A stretch of DNA of 64,000 nt from NCBI GenBank assembly GCA_051453625.1, contig JBOZIK010000001.1, positions 106,130,465 to 106,194,464 on the forward strand. Reading direction: 5' to 3'. Below the pieces are notes generated by a model. The model saw nothing but the letters and a program-made list of their open reading frames with translations, searched no databases and had not been told where the DNA came from. Below are positions 43,851 through 55,867 of the stretch, in pieces. The stretch's first letter is position 1. Each line of letters starts with the position of its first letter. The stretch is from Welwitschia mirabilis (Eukaryota; Gnetophyta; Gnetopsida; Welwitschiales). Position numbers and translations under genes: made by a program.

Positions 43851-44513
43851 AGTAAACTTTTCAAAATCTAGAATTTTATTTGGTGTGAGAATTTTTATGA
43901 GGGATAGATGGGTGTATTAGGGTATCATCCAAGTAAGATTCTAATTAGCTTTTCTTATTCTAAAGACCTTATTTTAGGTCATTAATAGATTCCTAGATGA
44001 TAGTCAAATTGGATTGATTAAGAGCTCTATTTTTAGCTTACCTATTTCTAGGTGGTTCTTCTACATGTGTGGAGTATTTAGATAGGTTGTTATTATTAGC
44101 CTATTTTTATGAATCCTATGCTTATGTTTCTGATTGGATTTCTAGATTTTCTTTGTGATTCTATTCATTAATGAACTCTTTATCATTACTCCTTTCATGA
44201 GGGAGTTCATTCTCATGAGTGTAATAATTTTTTTGACTCATCAACTCTATCTATTAGATGTCATAAGATGGATTCACTTACTAGAATAAACAAGGTATAG
44301 CTCCTAATAGGTTTTATAGTTCATGATCATGCAAAGCTCATTTATAACTAGTGTAAAAGGTCTTATTAGATGAGAAGTTTGTACATATCCTTAAAAATCT
44401 AGGTCTTTTTCCTCTTGTTAACTCTGATATTTTGATTATTCTAAGTTTACAATAAGCCAATAGGAAATGTAAATAGGAACAGTTGAACAAATGACTGGAA
44501 AAACTATAAGGGA

Positions 44514-44531
44514 GCCCTCCTTCTAGTGTCA
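44514..44531 (-). other. PBS-like site of the Tat element
   Basis: The minus strand reads TGACACTAGAAGGAGGGC. It resembles TGGCGCTAGAAGGAGGG-type sites that I recall from Tat-lineage elements, with G-to-A changes. It would place the 5' LTR to the right of about 44535; no LTR copy was recognised. Confidence 0.4.
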
Positions 44532-44595
44532 AACTATTTACATGATTTTTTTTTCCAAAAACAATGAAATAGTTCTAATATTACACGATAATGAG

Positions 44596-44818
44596 TGATT
44601 TGATTGATTTGACAATGTTTAATAATGGGATGTGACTAAATTTTACTAAATTTGAATTAAATTTAAATGACTAATTAATTTTAACTAAGGTTAACAAAAT
44701 TTGATTAACTTTAACTAGTTTAGCTGTTTTTTATTAATGTTGACTAACTTTAAACTGAGTCTGAATAGATTTGACTAAGTTTGATTGTTTGATGAATTAA
44801 ATAGGTTTGACTATATTA
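44596..44818 (+). repeat. degenerate TTTGACTAA short-unit repeat
   Basis: Roughly a dozen imperfect copies of a 10-13-base unit around tttgactaa / tttaactaa / ttgattaac, without a strict period. Possibly part of the Tat 5' LTR. Confidence 0.5.
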
Positions 44819-47003
44819 TACTATTACGTGAACTTTCAAATACATGATAAACTTTGATGAAAGAATTCCAATAATAATCCTAAATAGTAGAAAATCTAAA
44901 AATAGTGTATTACACATATGTTCATCATTAACGTAGAATTCATTCCAAAGCAAACTATTTCAAATTGATTGATGTGCTTATTGATTACTAAAGCACATTT
45001 CAAAAGGAAGGTCTTACCGAAGTATTAGTTGTTACTATAAGCAAGAAGAAAAACATTATGAAAATTACGTTCTTGATATTTAATGAATAATACAACATAT
45101 TTTTTTCCTTTAGAAAATCAAGAAGCATAGTACTTATTCTTTTAGATGTGAAAATCATATTTGGAATCAACCCTTGTCTCTTCCCTCTCTGTTTTAGGTA
45201 CCTTATTCTATTTTTCAAATAAACAAGATTAAGGAATCCATTGCTTTGTTAGGAAAGAATAAAAGTCCTACCTTACTGATGTTGTCTTTCTTATGGAAAA
45301 ACAAATTAGATCCAATATTCATTATGACAAAGCATCTAATAGAGATTCTCTCATGTAATTAAATAGGAAGTCTAGGTTTAGACATGATATTTTTCTTATA
45401 AGAAAATCATCATATTTTTCTTGTTTAAGACATTTTCTATCCTAGGTATTTTATCTTGTTTTTATTTTTCTTTGACATTGCTTTATTTTTCTCTAAAAAT
45501 TCTATTATTAAGGTTGTATATGTCTACCACATTGAAGCCCCTTTGTTGATTCTAAAGATAACTCACTTCTCAAGAATGTCCTAATTTAGTTATATGATCA
45601 CTTTCTTTAGTTAGAATTAACTAGGATTTTCAATATTTTAATAATAAAACCCTTTTCATATTACTAAAGGCTTTCATATCACATTAGGAAACTAATTGAA
45701 TAAAATATAACTATCTATTTGGATAGACAATAATAATGTGACAATTTTCTAGGAACATTTTCATAAATTAATAATTTTTTTTTACTTGTGTTGTTACTTT
45801 AAAAATACCATAGAAAAAAAAGCCTAGGAGAAATAATATGAAGTGAAAAGTATTCAAATAAGTGATAGAAAAATAAGTAAAAGAGGCCTATCATTTTAAA
45901 ATGATATCAAATAGTACCAAATTTGATGTAATGCTATGCAAAGATTATAGAGAAGTTTAGCAAAATAAAACTCAAATTTCTTTCAAATATGTGATATATC
46001 AAAGGTGGAAGGTAAAGATTAAATGATTGAAGATCATAAACTTATACTTGACCAGATAGATTTAAGAAAAAGTCTTTTCAGAATTGCAGATTTAATTTCA
46101 AGTTCCTCTTTCACCTTTTGAAATATTCCCTCCTTGTTCTATATGATCCCCTATCTCTTATGATAATGCTACTTACAGTGAGATATCTTTTGTCTTTCAC
46201 TATGTATTATCTAATCAACACCTCTTTTTGGTGGATCCTCCATTCTTCACTATGTTGTGCTCTTTGTTTTTCATAGTGACTTACCTTTTGTGATGTTTTT
46301 TTCTTTGATGCTACTTTTGGATGTTGGTCCTTCTGTTTAAGATCTCCTATTTTCTTTCATACAGTGTGTGGATGCCTCACCTCTTAAAACATCATCCCTA
46401 TCCTCTTTGATTGAATTCTCTCTCATTTCTCACTTGACATATTTGTTTTCTTGGCATCATAGTTTTTCATTCTAGTGTTTTTGTGGATAGTACCCTTATT
46501 GCCTTCCTTTTCTGTGTGATCATGCCTTAAAAGGATGACCTTCTTGATTGCCTTTAATTCACCTTTAGGAATTACCATTTATTTTGTTTTCTATTATTGT
46601 TTCTTGAAGATTTGTACTCTTATTTCCAAGCATCTCTTGTTTTGGGCACTTCTGCCAATAGACAACAAACTTTATAACCTATATAGGTATTCTTACAACT
46701 ATTTTAGTTGTTGTTAAATCATGCATCTATTAATTGTAGCTATAAAGAACTTGTAGACTACTTCATTTACTTATAAATATTATATTAAAGTTAAAAACAT
46801 CATAATATTGATATTTATTTTGTCTTTAAATAATTTTATTGAAAATGGAATAGATTATCAAGGATAAAGAGTTACCATAGAAATAAATCCTATGAAGACA
46901 TTTAAGGAAATCAAGGGAGGGGTCACAAAGTTCTAATGTTGGCTGGTCACTTTTATATTTTTCTTCTATCATCATTCTTAGTTTTCCCTCATAGTGTTTA
47001 CTT
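44819..47003. other. no gene seen
   Basis: AT-rich sequence with only short unrecognised frames (for example 45218-45000 minus). Possibly LTR or decayed retroelement. Confidence 0.4.
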
Positions 47004-47340
47004 GTGTTCACTCTCATCCCTTTTCTCCTTTCCTCTGCTTACTTATTACTCTCTCTTCTCCATCTATTTTCATTAATCTTTCTTCCCATGATACTTTATT
47101 TTTGTGACTTCTTTTATTTTCTATGTGCCTATGTTATCATTATTTATTTTCCATTTATGATAATTTTCTCTCTCTTATGTTACTCTTTCATCATTCTTCT
47201 TCATTTTCTCCATAGTTCTTCTCCCTTCTCCATCATTTCTTGCATGCCTATTCTTCTCTTCTTTCCTTTTTTTTTTTGTGCATGTGTTAATCTCCTTTCT
47301 TCACCTTAGCCATTTGTTATGCATGTAATTCCTTTTCTTG
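47004..47340 (+). repeat. pyrimidine-rich strand-asymmetric tract
   Basis: About 330 bases strongly enriched in C and T on the plus strand (runs such as cttttctcctttcctct), keeping an open frame for 101 codons only because stop codons need purines. Low complexity, not a gene. Confidence 0.55.
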
Positions 47341-49826
47341 CATGTGTGAAGTGTAGGTTTTATAGAAGTTACACACACATAATGGATGAATAATAAGTTT
47401 CCTTTACAAGTTCTGCACTTTTTTAATTGATGTCTATATGTACAATAGGATTATAAAAATATAGGTTAATATTTACAATGGTTAAGTTAACCTAGATTTA
47501 TGAGGGTGGCATAGTTGAGGGAAATAAAAACTTGGAGATGTATGGTTATAATAATTTATTAATCTTATATCATCTAACTCATATACCTCTTCCTTCTTAT
47601 TTCTATATTTCTTATTACATATACATACTTATTCCACTCGATTGTATATTGTTGTTATCTCTATATGAACTAACATAGTTGATATTACACTAATATTGTT
47701 CAAATATTAGTACATCCTCATCACATTTCTTAACTATTTATTTATTATGGTTTTATATAAAGGGACTATATGCACCTTGCATTCACAAAATTAAATCGTA
47801 CAAAACATATTTTAATACCAAGTATAACTGAATGAAAAACCTTATGATGTTACATCTATTCTCATATGTCCTTATTGCAATATAAAGGAATCCTTTCATC
47901 ATCTCTTTTGCAATTGTAACATAATAACTTTTGGTTGTAAATGATTGCACAAGTATTTAGGGATAAACCAAATTACCTTTAAGCTTTTTTTCTTTGGCAT
48001 TAATTAACTTAACTTCCATGAGATATAAGCATCATGGGATGAAACTAGATGCTACTTCTTATTTAAGTTTAAAAGTTGCATAATATGGTAGTTTTTTAGG
48101 GATAATAAAAAAGGGCCTTAACTATTACGCATTAGATTTTAAATTATTTCTTTACTTTCTTCCTATTTGCAAAACCCAATAAGCATGTTTTGAAGTACTT
48201 GACTTTAGAACTCAAAAGTGGATCACATTGTTAAAGGAAAACTCATAACTTAAGTAACCATAAGGTAGTAAGATTCATAAAAGTTATATTATAATTTAAT
48301 GAGATGGTAGTCCAACTAGCATTATACTTTTCCTTTATTTAATTAAACTTTTGAAAGACCTAATTAACATATTGTAAGGTCTTTGGCCTAGCCAAAATCA
48401 CTTGTGTAGGTAATTGTAATAGTTGTACTGTAAAAAAAAATGTATCTTTCCTAAAAATTATGAATTTAACATTACCATAAAAATTTTATTGTTCTTATAT
48501 GCTAAGATATTGTTACTAGTAATTTTGAGTTCAACATTCTATAATAGTTTTATTATCTTTGAATACTAACATTATAGTAAGGAGAGTGAATATGTTTTTT
48601 TAATTTAGCTAGATTATGATGTACAAGCCTCCTAATCTATTGTGAGACACCATAAAAGAGAACTAATCTGGCCTATACTAGATAAGACCTCAACGTTAAG
48701 ATGTTAAGAAAGACTAGGTAAGATAGCTAAGACTATTAAAGCCTTAAATTCATTACTAATTTAGTTTGCTAGTTCTAGTCATGTAAAATGGCTACCTAAA
48801 TATAAAACGAGCATTTTGGTTTCTCCACCACTGTATGAATTTGAACATGAAATTTTACTAAGAAAGATTAAATATATAATTTATCTCTTACATAATAGCT
48901 ATTTATGCATTCTATTATCTAATAAGAGTTTTATTGTTAAAAAAATTTCCTACTATTTATCTTAGTTTTATTGAAGAGAGTTAGACATGTTTGTATATTA
49001 AGATGAAGAGTATTTTCATGAGGAATTTTCTTTTTACAACTCCTTCACACCCTAAATTTCAACCTAAATATTCCAATTTTTTATGTCTAAAGATGATCGC
49101 AGCTTGGCTTTCGACCCTATGTATTTTTCTCTGAAGTTAATTTCCATGAATCCATATCTTTTATCCATTTTTTTCCTATGAAAATAGTCAAACTTTAAGT
49201 AGAGAAATAATGATATATCTTGAATGAATTAGATCAAAATTTTGAATTTTCGACAAGGAAGTTGAAGAATAAAAATTTTTTCATGTCTTTTCATTCAAAT
49301 GACTAATACCTAAAATCTTAAATTACAAACATTCATAAAATAATTTTAAATAATAGTAACATGTCTAATAAGATAAAAAATGTCTAATCAAAATGTTGAG
49401 TTCTGAAAAAACACATTTTAAATCTTGATTATAAAAAGTTTAAGAAGTTTTCCTCAAGTCCTTCAAGCATTCCTATCTTATACGACATATGCTTTTTAAA
49501 GATAAAATATCATATTTTTTATATAATTAAGGTTTTTCAAACAAAATGTCATTCTCTAATAAAAGTGAAATAGAGTTAGAGGTAAGTGGCTTTACAAAAT
49601 CATAATACAAGCATAATTAATTGGTAATGTATGTTTTGTATGGAGTAACTTCATCTTCTTTTAAAGGAGTCTCTCACTAATATTATTTTAAGTAGAAATG
49701 TGATAAAATATAAGATACCCTTCACCATTTAGAATTATTAGAAACTATTACTAATAATCCATGTAATCTATTATTTAGAAATTATTTAATTTATTGAAAT
49801 AAAATAAGAAAGTCTAATGCTTGAGA
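47341..49826. other. no gene seen
   Basis: AT-rich sequence without readable retroelement protein blocks, repeats or RNA genes. Confidence 0.4.
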
Positions 49827-50165
49827 TCTTTCACAATAGTTCAACAATAACAATCATATAAATTTTAAGCCTATGGGTTATTATAACAATTATAAAATAA
49901 CCCATGTATAAATTCTCACATCTTTTATAGTAGCTATAAAATAACCCTTATATAAAGTCTAAGACTAAAGTCTTTCACAACAATTATAACATAACCCCTA
50001 TGTAAGATCTAAGTATATGGTTTTTAATGATAGTTATAAGATAAGACCAATATAAGGTATGATATTTCTATTGTAGTTATAAAATAAACTCTATATAATT
50101 CATAAACCTCAAGTATTTCATGATAGTTATAAAATAACCCATATATAAGATCTAAGTTTAACCAT
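49827..50165 (+). repeat. tandem repeat, about 48-base unit
   Basis: About seven units of 45-50 bases with the pattern tttca-aatagttataaaataaccc-tatataagatctaag. Copies are diverged but the block atagttataaaataacc recurs at regular spacing. A minus-strand open frame across it (50290-50024) is a by-product. Confidence 0.7.
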
Positions 50166-50299
50166 TTTTTATGGAAGTTTGTTGGGAAAAATCTAGTTTT
50201 GATGATTTCACTTCTCAAATATATTGTTCTATTGTGTAGATAGGTTAATTTGGAGAAACTCAAATCACAAAAATCATAAGTCCTTGTCAAACCTTAAAG

Positions 50300-51687
50300 C
50301 TTAAATGTCATGTAAAATTTAGCTTAGAATTCAACATGCCAAATCACAGTTGACTGAAGGTATCTACATAATTGAAGACATCTACACACTAGAAGATGTC
50401 TATGGAAAAATATTTCTATAGTATCAAAGACATCTATGCTAAAATAGTTTTCAAATTATAATGGAAGATGTTCATCCCAATAAATATGACTATATTAAAG
50501 AATGAATCTAAAATAGATTAAATACATCTACATAGTTAAAGTTATATATACTAAATTAGGAAAAGTAATAGGGAAAATTTATACTTTAACGAATTATTTA
50601 CATTATAAAAAAGCAATAAGGTTTTACATCACAGATTTATGATCACTAATAATTAGATATCCTATAGTTTAATTTTCATAAATTTCTATATCATTAATTG
50701 AAGAGGTCTTCCATGTTAAAGACATCTAACTGATATAAAACATCTACTGTCCTAAAGACATCTATGTATAAAGTTCATGGCAAATAAAATAGATGTTATG
50801 TGCCTAATGGCTAGGCATGTCTATTTGCTAAATAAAAGTTACAAAGTTTAAATGACTATCTTTCTAGATTAAACAACTAGAAACTCTTCAAAAAATATAA
50901 AGTCTTAACTTGATGGATAGATTAATTAAACATGAAGGCACGAACATAAAGCATACATGAATGCATAGGTGATTAGATCTACTCATAGAGCATCAAAATA
51001 TCATTGGTCATGAACTTTCAAGTGACTACATCTTTCATACATTGTATTCTACAATGTTGTAATGTACTTTAGCACTCGTGGGTGGTGACAACAAGAAGGA
51101 ACTCAAGCTAATCATCATAGGTACATCATTTAGGCTTGTTATTGTAATTATTATTTGTTGGATCTAAATTGTTGAACTATCATATTTTTAAATACTTATA
51201 TTATAGTCTATTCTTATATTAGCAAAATATAAGGATACCTTACTAGGCTTTCATATTATAAGGTATCTCTTCTATGAGTGTCCTTTTGTGAGTGCTTATA
51301 AGCATGTTGTGTTATTGTGTTATTTTATATCCTAAAGGGGAAGAGATTGTTGCCTTATGAGGAGAATTTAACATTATGTTTGTACCTATGAGCATATTAT
51401 TTGGTATTATTTTGTTGGTTATCCCTGAGGGGAAGAGAGTGTTGCCTCGAGAGGAGCATCTCATATTGTATGTAACATTGGTAATACTCCAAAATCACTA
51501 TTTTACAAGTTAAGAACATCTAAAGGTATGAGATAAAGATAACCTCTTTATGTGGATGTACCCAAGTTGGGAGACAACACTGTCTCAATAAGGTATTCAT
51601 TATACAACTTTTTTTAATTTGATTTTGTGAGATTTATTTCTAGTAGACCTTATTCACCCCTCCACTTTAATTTAAATGATCCTCTAG
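50300..51687 (+). repeat. probable 5' LTR of Copia element A
   Basis: Sequence upstream of the PBS at 51688. It holds many copies of aagacatcta / gatgtctat (50340-50790) and a duplicated block with aaggggaagaga-tgttgcct (51335 and 51424). It ends in a cacccctccactttaa..gatcctcta stretch typical of SIRE/Maximus-type LTR ends. The left boundary is unknown. Confidence 0.45.
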
Positions 51688-51701
51688 TGGTATGAAAGTG
51701 G
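51688..51701 (+). other. Copia PBS
   Basis: TGGTATGAAAGTGG corresponds to TGGTATCAGAGCGG, the initiator tRNA-Met site, 36 bases before the gag ATG. Confidence 0.6.
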
Positions 51702-51737
51702 TCAATCATAAAAATAAGTAACTTTCTTAAGTAAACT

Positions 51738-53620
51738 ATGGAAGGGATGCCATCCATTAGACCTCCACCCTTTGATGAGACTAACTGTGCCTACTGGAAG
51801 ATGAGGATGTAGGTGTACTTATAGTCTTATGAGTTTTAGATTTAACAAAGCATAGAAGATGGATATTTAAAACCTACAAAAATCATAACATATGCTACAA
51901 GAAATACCATCACACAAATCAATCCTAGAAGAGACTAGGAAGATAAAGAAAAGGTAGCCTTTATTTATGACTTAAAAGAAAAAATGCTCTCTATTTAGCT
52001 CTTACAATGAAGGAGTTCAATAGAATAGTTAGATGTAAGATGACACAATAAATATAGAATGTTTTAGTGGGTACATATAAAGGAACTTTCATTATCAAGT
52101 AGTAAAACCTTCTTATATGTATAAATCAATTTGAAAATCTAAAGATAAACAATGATAAGAGAGTTTTTGAATACTTCATAAGAGTCTCCAAACATTATGA
52201 ATATAATAGGTGGAATTGGTAAAAATATTCTTGAGATAAAGGTAATTCAAAAGATTTTTATAATCTTAACTCTAGAATATAGGCCTAAGACAATAGCCAT
52301 GGAAGAATTAAGATATTTCAACTCTATGAATATTAAAGAACTACAAAGTGCTTTAACAACTTACAAAATGAATCTCTTTCAAGATGGTGTCTTAAAAGAG
52401 ATGTCTATTGCTCTTAAAAATAATGAAAGTATAATAAAAAGTTTGAAATAAAAATCAAAGGAAGAATTAGAAATAGATAACTCTGAGGATGATATAGATG
52501 AAGAACTTTCTATTATAATAAGATGAGTCAATAGACTTTTCTCATTTAAGAGTAATAAAAAGGAGGACTACATAAAATCATCCAAATTCTAAGGTAGAGG
52601 TAAGCTCAAAGATAAGATTTCTTGTAGTACTTCATTTTCTTTCAAGTCTAACATTTCTAAATTAGAATGTTAGTTTTGTAGAGAATGAGGACACATGACC
52701 TTAAAATGTTCTAGTTATAATAGAATGTAGAAAAAGTCATAAAATAAAGAGCCCAATAAAAGGAGATATTTCTTCACAAGATGGGATGATGAAGAAGATG
52801 CTACTAATATAGAAACATTTGATAATAAAGAAGATCATCCATCCTATCTGGCCATTATACACATCCAAAAGGAAAATGATGAGAAAAAAGAAAAGCTTAA
52901 ATTAGATAATGAAGATGAAATAGATATGGATCTTCAAAAAAGCTATGATTTAATTTCTAAAGAATTCATTAAATTAAAAAGTATGTGTTAAAATGAAAAA
53001 ATTACTTCATTCCCATGAATTAGCATATAAACAAGAAAAAGATTCTTGTAATAAGTTATCATCTAAAACTTAGCTCTTAAAGTTGAAATTAATAAATTAA
53101 CATGTAAATTAAAGAATGTAAGATAAGAAATTTTTAACTTAAAAGGAATCAATGAGAATTTTACCCAAGAAAAGGAGATGTCAAACATCATGCTTAAACA
53201 ATGTAGAAACCCAAGTGATAAAAGTTGTTTTGGTCATAAAGAAGCCTCCACTGGTACTTTAGCTTCTTTGTTCAATAAGTGGAACTATAAATCAAGGTGT
53301 GAGAACTTAGTGTTTACACATAATATTATCTATAATTATTTCTACGAATGAGGTCATTGTCAATTTAATTATCTAATGAAATTAAAAAATAAATACTACA
53401 CTAACCATGCCAAAAGGCCAAGAAGTATGTTACTATGTTTTGTACAGGGTAAACTAAAGAAAGTATGGGTTTGAAAAACAAAACTAGCTTTGTTAGCATA
53501 GATTGAATTATGAGTAGTAAAAAACCATGCTTGATACATTAACAATGTTTATTCAAGACACATGAATAGAGACAAATATAGCTTTACTACTTTGATGGAA
53601 TAAGACAAAGGAGTGATCAT
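51738..53620 (+). pseudogene. gag: SIRE/Maximus-like Copia element A, gag to protease only
   Basis: Gag starts at ATG 51738: MPSIRPPPFDETNCAYWKMRM (family PP.F.G.NY.YWK.RM). A long decayed capsid follows with an 84-codon open part (52197-52451: LEYRPKTIAMEELRYFNSMNIKELQSAL). A knuckle remnant (REXGHMTLKC) lies near 52677, then an acidic coiled-coil stretch (DEEDATNIETFDNKED...), then NPSDKSCFGHKEAST, a block typical of SIRE-group Gag tails. A protease site reading INNVYSRHMNRDKYSFTT (family LDSGCSRHMTGD) lies at about 53535-53590. After that the element stops: integrase, RT and RNaseH are absent, and a tandem repeat follows. So it is a 3'-truncated copy. Confidence 0.75.
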
Positions 53621-53656
53621 GTATTACCTTAATTTTTATTAGCTAAAAAATTTGAT

Positions 53657-54012
53657 TAGCTCTAACACCAAAAATGTAATACAGAGAATTTCATAGTTAA
53701 AAAATTTTTGTAGCTTTGATACTAAAATGTGATACCCTGGATTTCTATAGTTGAAAAAATCAAACTCGCTATGATACAAAAATGTATTATCCACTTTTTA
53801 ATACCCAAAAAAGTATAATATTACTCTGTTATTCAAACATGATGCTCTAATTTGTTAGTTGAAAATCTTTAAGCTCATTTCTCTAATATCAAAAAGTAAT
53901 ATCCATATTTCCTATAACCTAAAAGTTATTTTTACTCTAATACCTAATATATAAAATCCTCTCTATATAACTAGATCTATAGCTAAAGCTTCTTCTTTCT
54001 CTGATACCAAAT
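53657..54012 (+). repeat. tandem repeat built on a PBS-complement motif
   Basis: About seven diverged units of 50-60 bases, each beginning with a version of gctctgataccaaaatgtgatacc. Instances: tagctctaacacca (53657), tagctttgatacta (about 53712), tcgctatgatacaa (about 53767), actctgttattca (about 53823), tttctctaatatca (about 53879), actctaatacc (about 53934) and tttctctgatacca (about 53996). The core gctctgatacca is the exact complement of the Copia/Ty3 initiator-tRNA PBS TGGTATCAGAGC. Confidence 0.7.
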
Positions 54013-55867
54013 ATAAGATCTAATTTAACTAAATCATTAAAAAATTTATTTAAGTTATTTAGAGTATTTTACATTATTTGTTAATCAAATAATGATATTT
54101 ATTTAGAATTTTTAAAAATGATAAAATAGAATGTGTTGTTTTACTAGAAATATCGATTTTTACCCTAAAGGGCATAGATTAAGCTCAAATTCATGAAAAG
54201 ACCATTAGCAAGTTATGTTAAAGCCATTTATACTTTTAAAAAAAATAAGTATTCAATTGTAATAATCTAAAAATGGAGTATGTTTGTAATTAAAAACACC
54301 TAGATTTAATCCTAAAGGACAAGGATTAAGATCATATTTATAAAAGAACTATCAAAAAGTTGCATTTCAAACATTTGAATGTTCAATGAATGCAAAGATG
54401 ATTGCTAATTTTGTTAAGAAGAAAAATACATTTCTACACTTTTAGGAAAGTGTTTCTGAATCATTTAATTTTCATTTAATTAATGATTATGAAGCATTTT
54501 TAGATGACATTACTTAATATCTTACAAGCATTTGAAATCTGAATCATCATCTATTGAATTCATTGATTAGATTTTACTCCTTGAAAGTAACAATCTCATC
54601 TATTGTAAAAGTATTTTTGAAAAACTGCTAACAAAAATCTATTAATGCATTTTCTATTAGGCACTTATATGATTTGCCTTTTCACTACCAACTCAATTTA
54701 ATAGCATGGTTTTTTATGGGCGCTAATGCAATTCTCTTCTTTTCTGTTATTAACATAATTCAATAGATGCATTTTTTTCCTTATGGAAATTTCAAACATG
54801 ATCTTATTCTACGTTTTGAGTGGAAAAAGGGACTACATTAAAGAATAGAGGAAGCCTTAGAACGCACGACACATGGGAAAAGTAAGGAAATAATGCATAA
54901 ATTACCTAAAAATCAAATGAGAGATTGTATGAGGATAGCTAGGATATGAATGCTTGAAGCATCATTGGAAAGAAGAAGGCAAGAAAATGGACTAAACCTA
55001 TATAGAAAAGAGGAAAATTATTATTTGTAAGCTTGCATTTCTATAAAGTGTTTAAAGATTTAATTAAAGATCGTAGAGTGCCTATAGTGTATTTCTCAGT
55101 GGAACACCATAAAACAAAGAAAAGTTAATAAGACATAAGTGTTTAACAATTAAAACATTTACATCGATGGTAAGGTATTTGAAGTTAGGATAGTTTGGGA
55201 AGAGGTAATGAGTTTTAATTTGGGGTAAGCATTTTATTATTAGGGCCAACTAATTATATTCCTTAATACATAATGAGTCCTTAAGCCATATACATGTATA
55301 TTTTAAATTTAATAATATTGTATACTAAATTCTCTTATAATTATATTAGATTCTTCCTAAGTAAGTAATAAAATCTCACACTACTAAGACATCTAATAAG
55401 TGCTTCATTATTCATTAGACTATTAAGCATTTATACCATTAAATAATAATATATTATTAGAAATAAACAATCTAAGACCACTTTTAAAAATATGGAAAAA
55501 TTACAATCCATAAACATGATTCTCACATTGCAAAACATTTGAAATCTTTCAATAGAAAGAGATAATAAAATTATGTACATATTCTTGAAAGTAAGTCTAA
55601 GGATAAATCTTGTTCATGAACTAATATAATTTACTTAGGACCTTTAATTTCTATATGTGTTTAAACATTAATTATCAAAATATCACTCCATCTAAAGTGA
55701 AACAACTTGATCATCCAATTATTGAATTATAATTTTTCAATTTGAGTCAAACTAAATTTTTTTATTTTAGTAAAACATGTTGTTATTTTTTTAAAAAATA
55801 TTAATCCTTTTAGATCAGAAGTAGCAAATGTTTATCACAAACCTTACCTAAATCTAATAAGTTTCAT
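54013..55867. other. no gene seen; one diverged direct repeat
   Basis: AT-rich sequence. A block of about 75 bases (taccctaaagggcatagattaagc...) at about 54158 recurs in diverged form at about 54308 (aatcctaaaggacaaggattaag). Nothing else recognised. Confidence 0.4.

Larger units (their letters stand above)
38170..44533 (-). mobile_element. Tat-lineage Ty3 retrotransposon body
   Basis: Minus-strand element with, from right to left, a PBS-like site (44531-44514), gag (about 43850-43366), protease (about 42320-41960), RT (about 41000-40250), RNaseH, an additional archaeal-type RNaseH (about 39660-39355) and integrase (about 38640-38170). The second RNaseH between RNaseH and integrase is the hallmark of the Tat/Ogre lineage. 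No matching LTR pair was found at its ends. The Athila-type LTR at 34932 is of a different lineage, so this is most simply a nested insertion. Confidence 0.75.
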
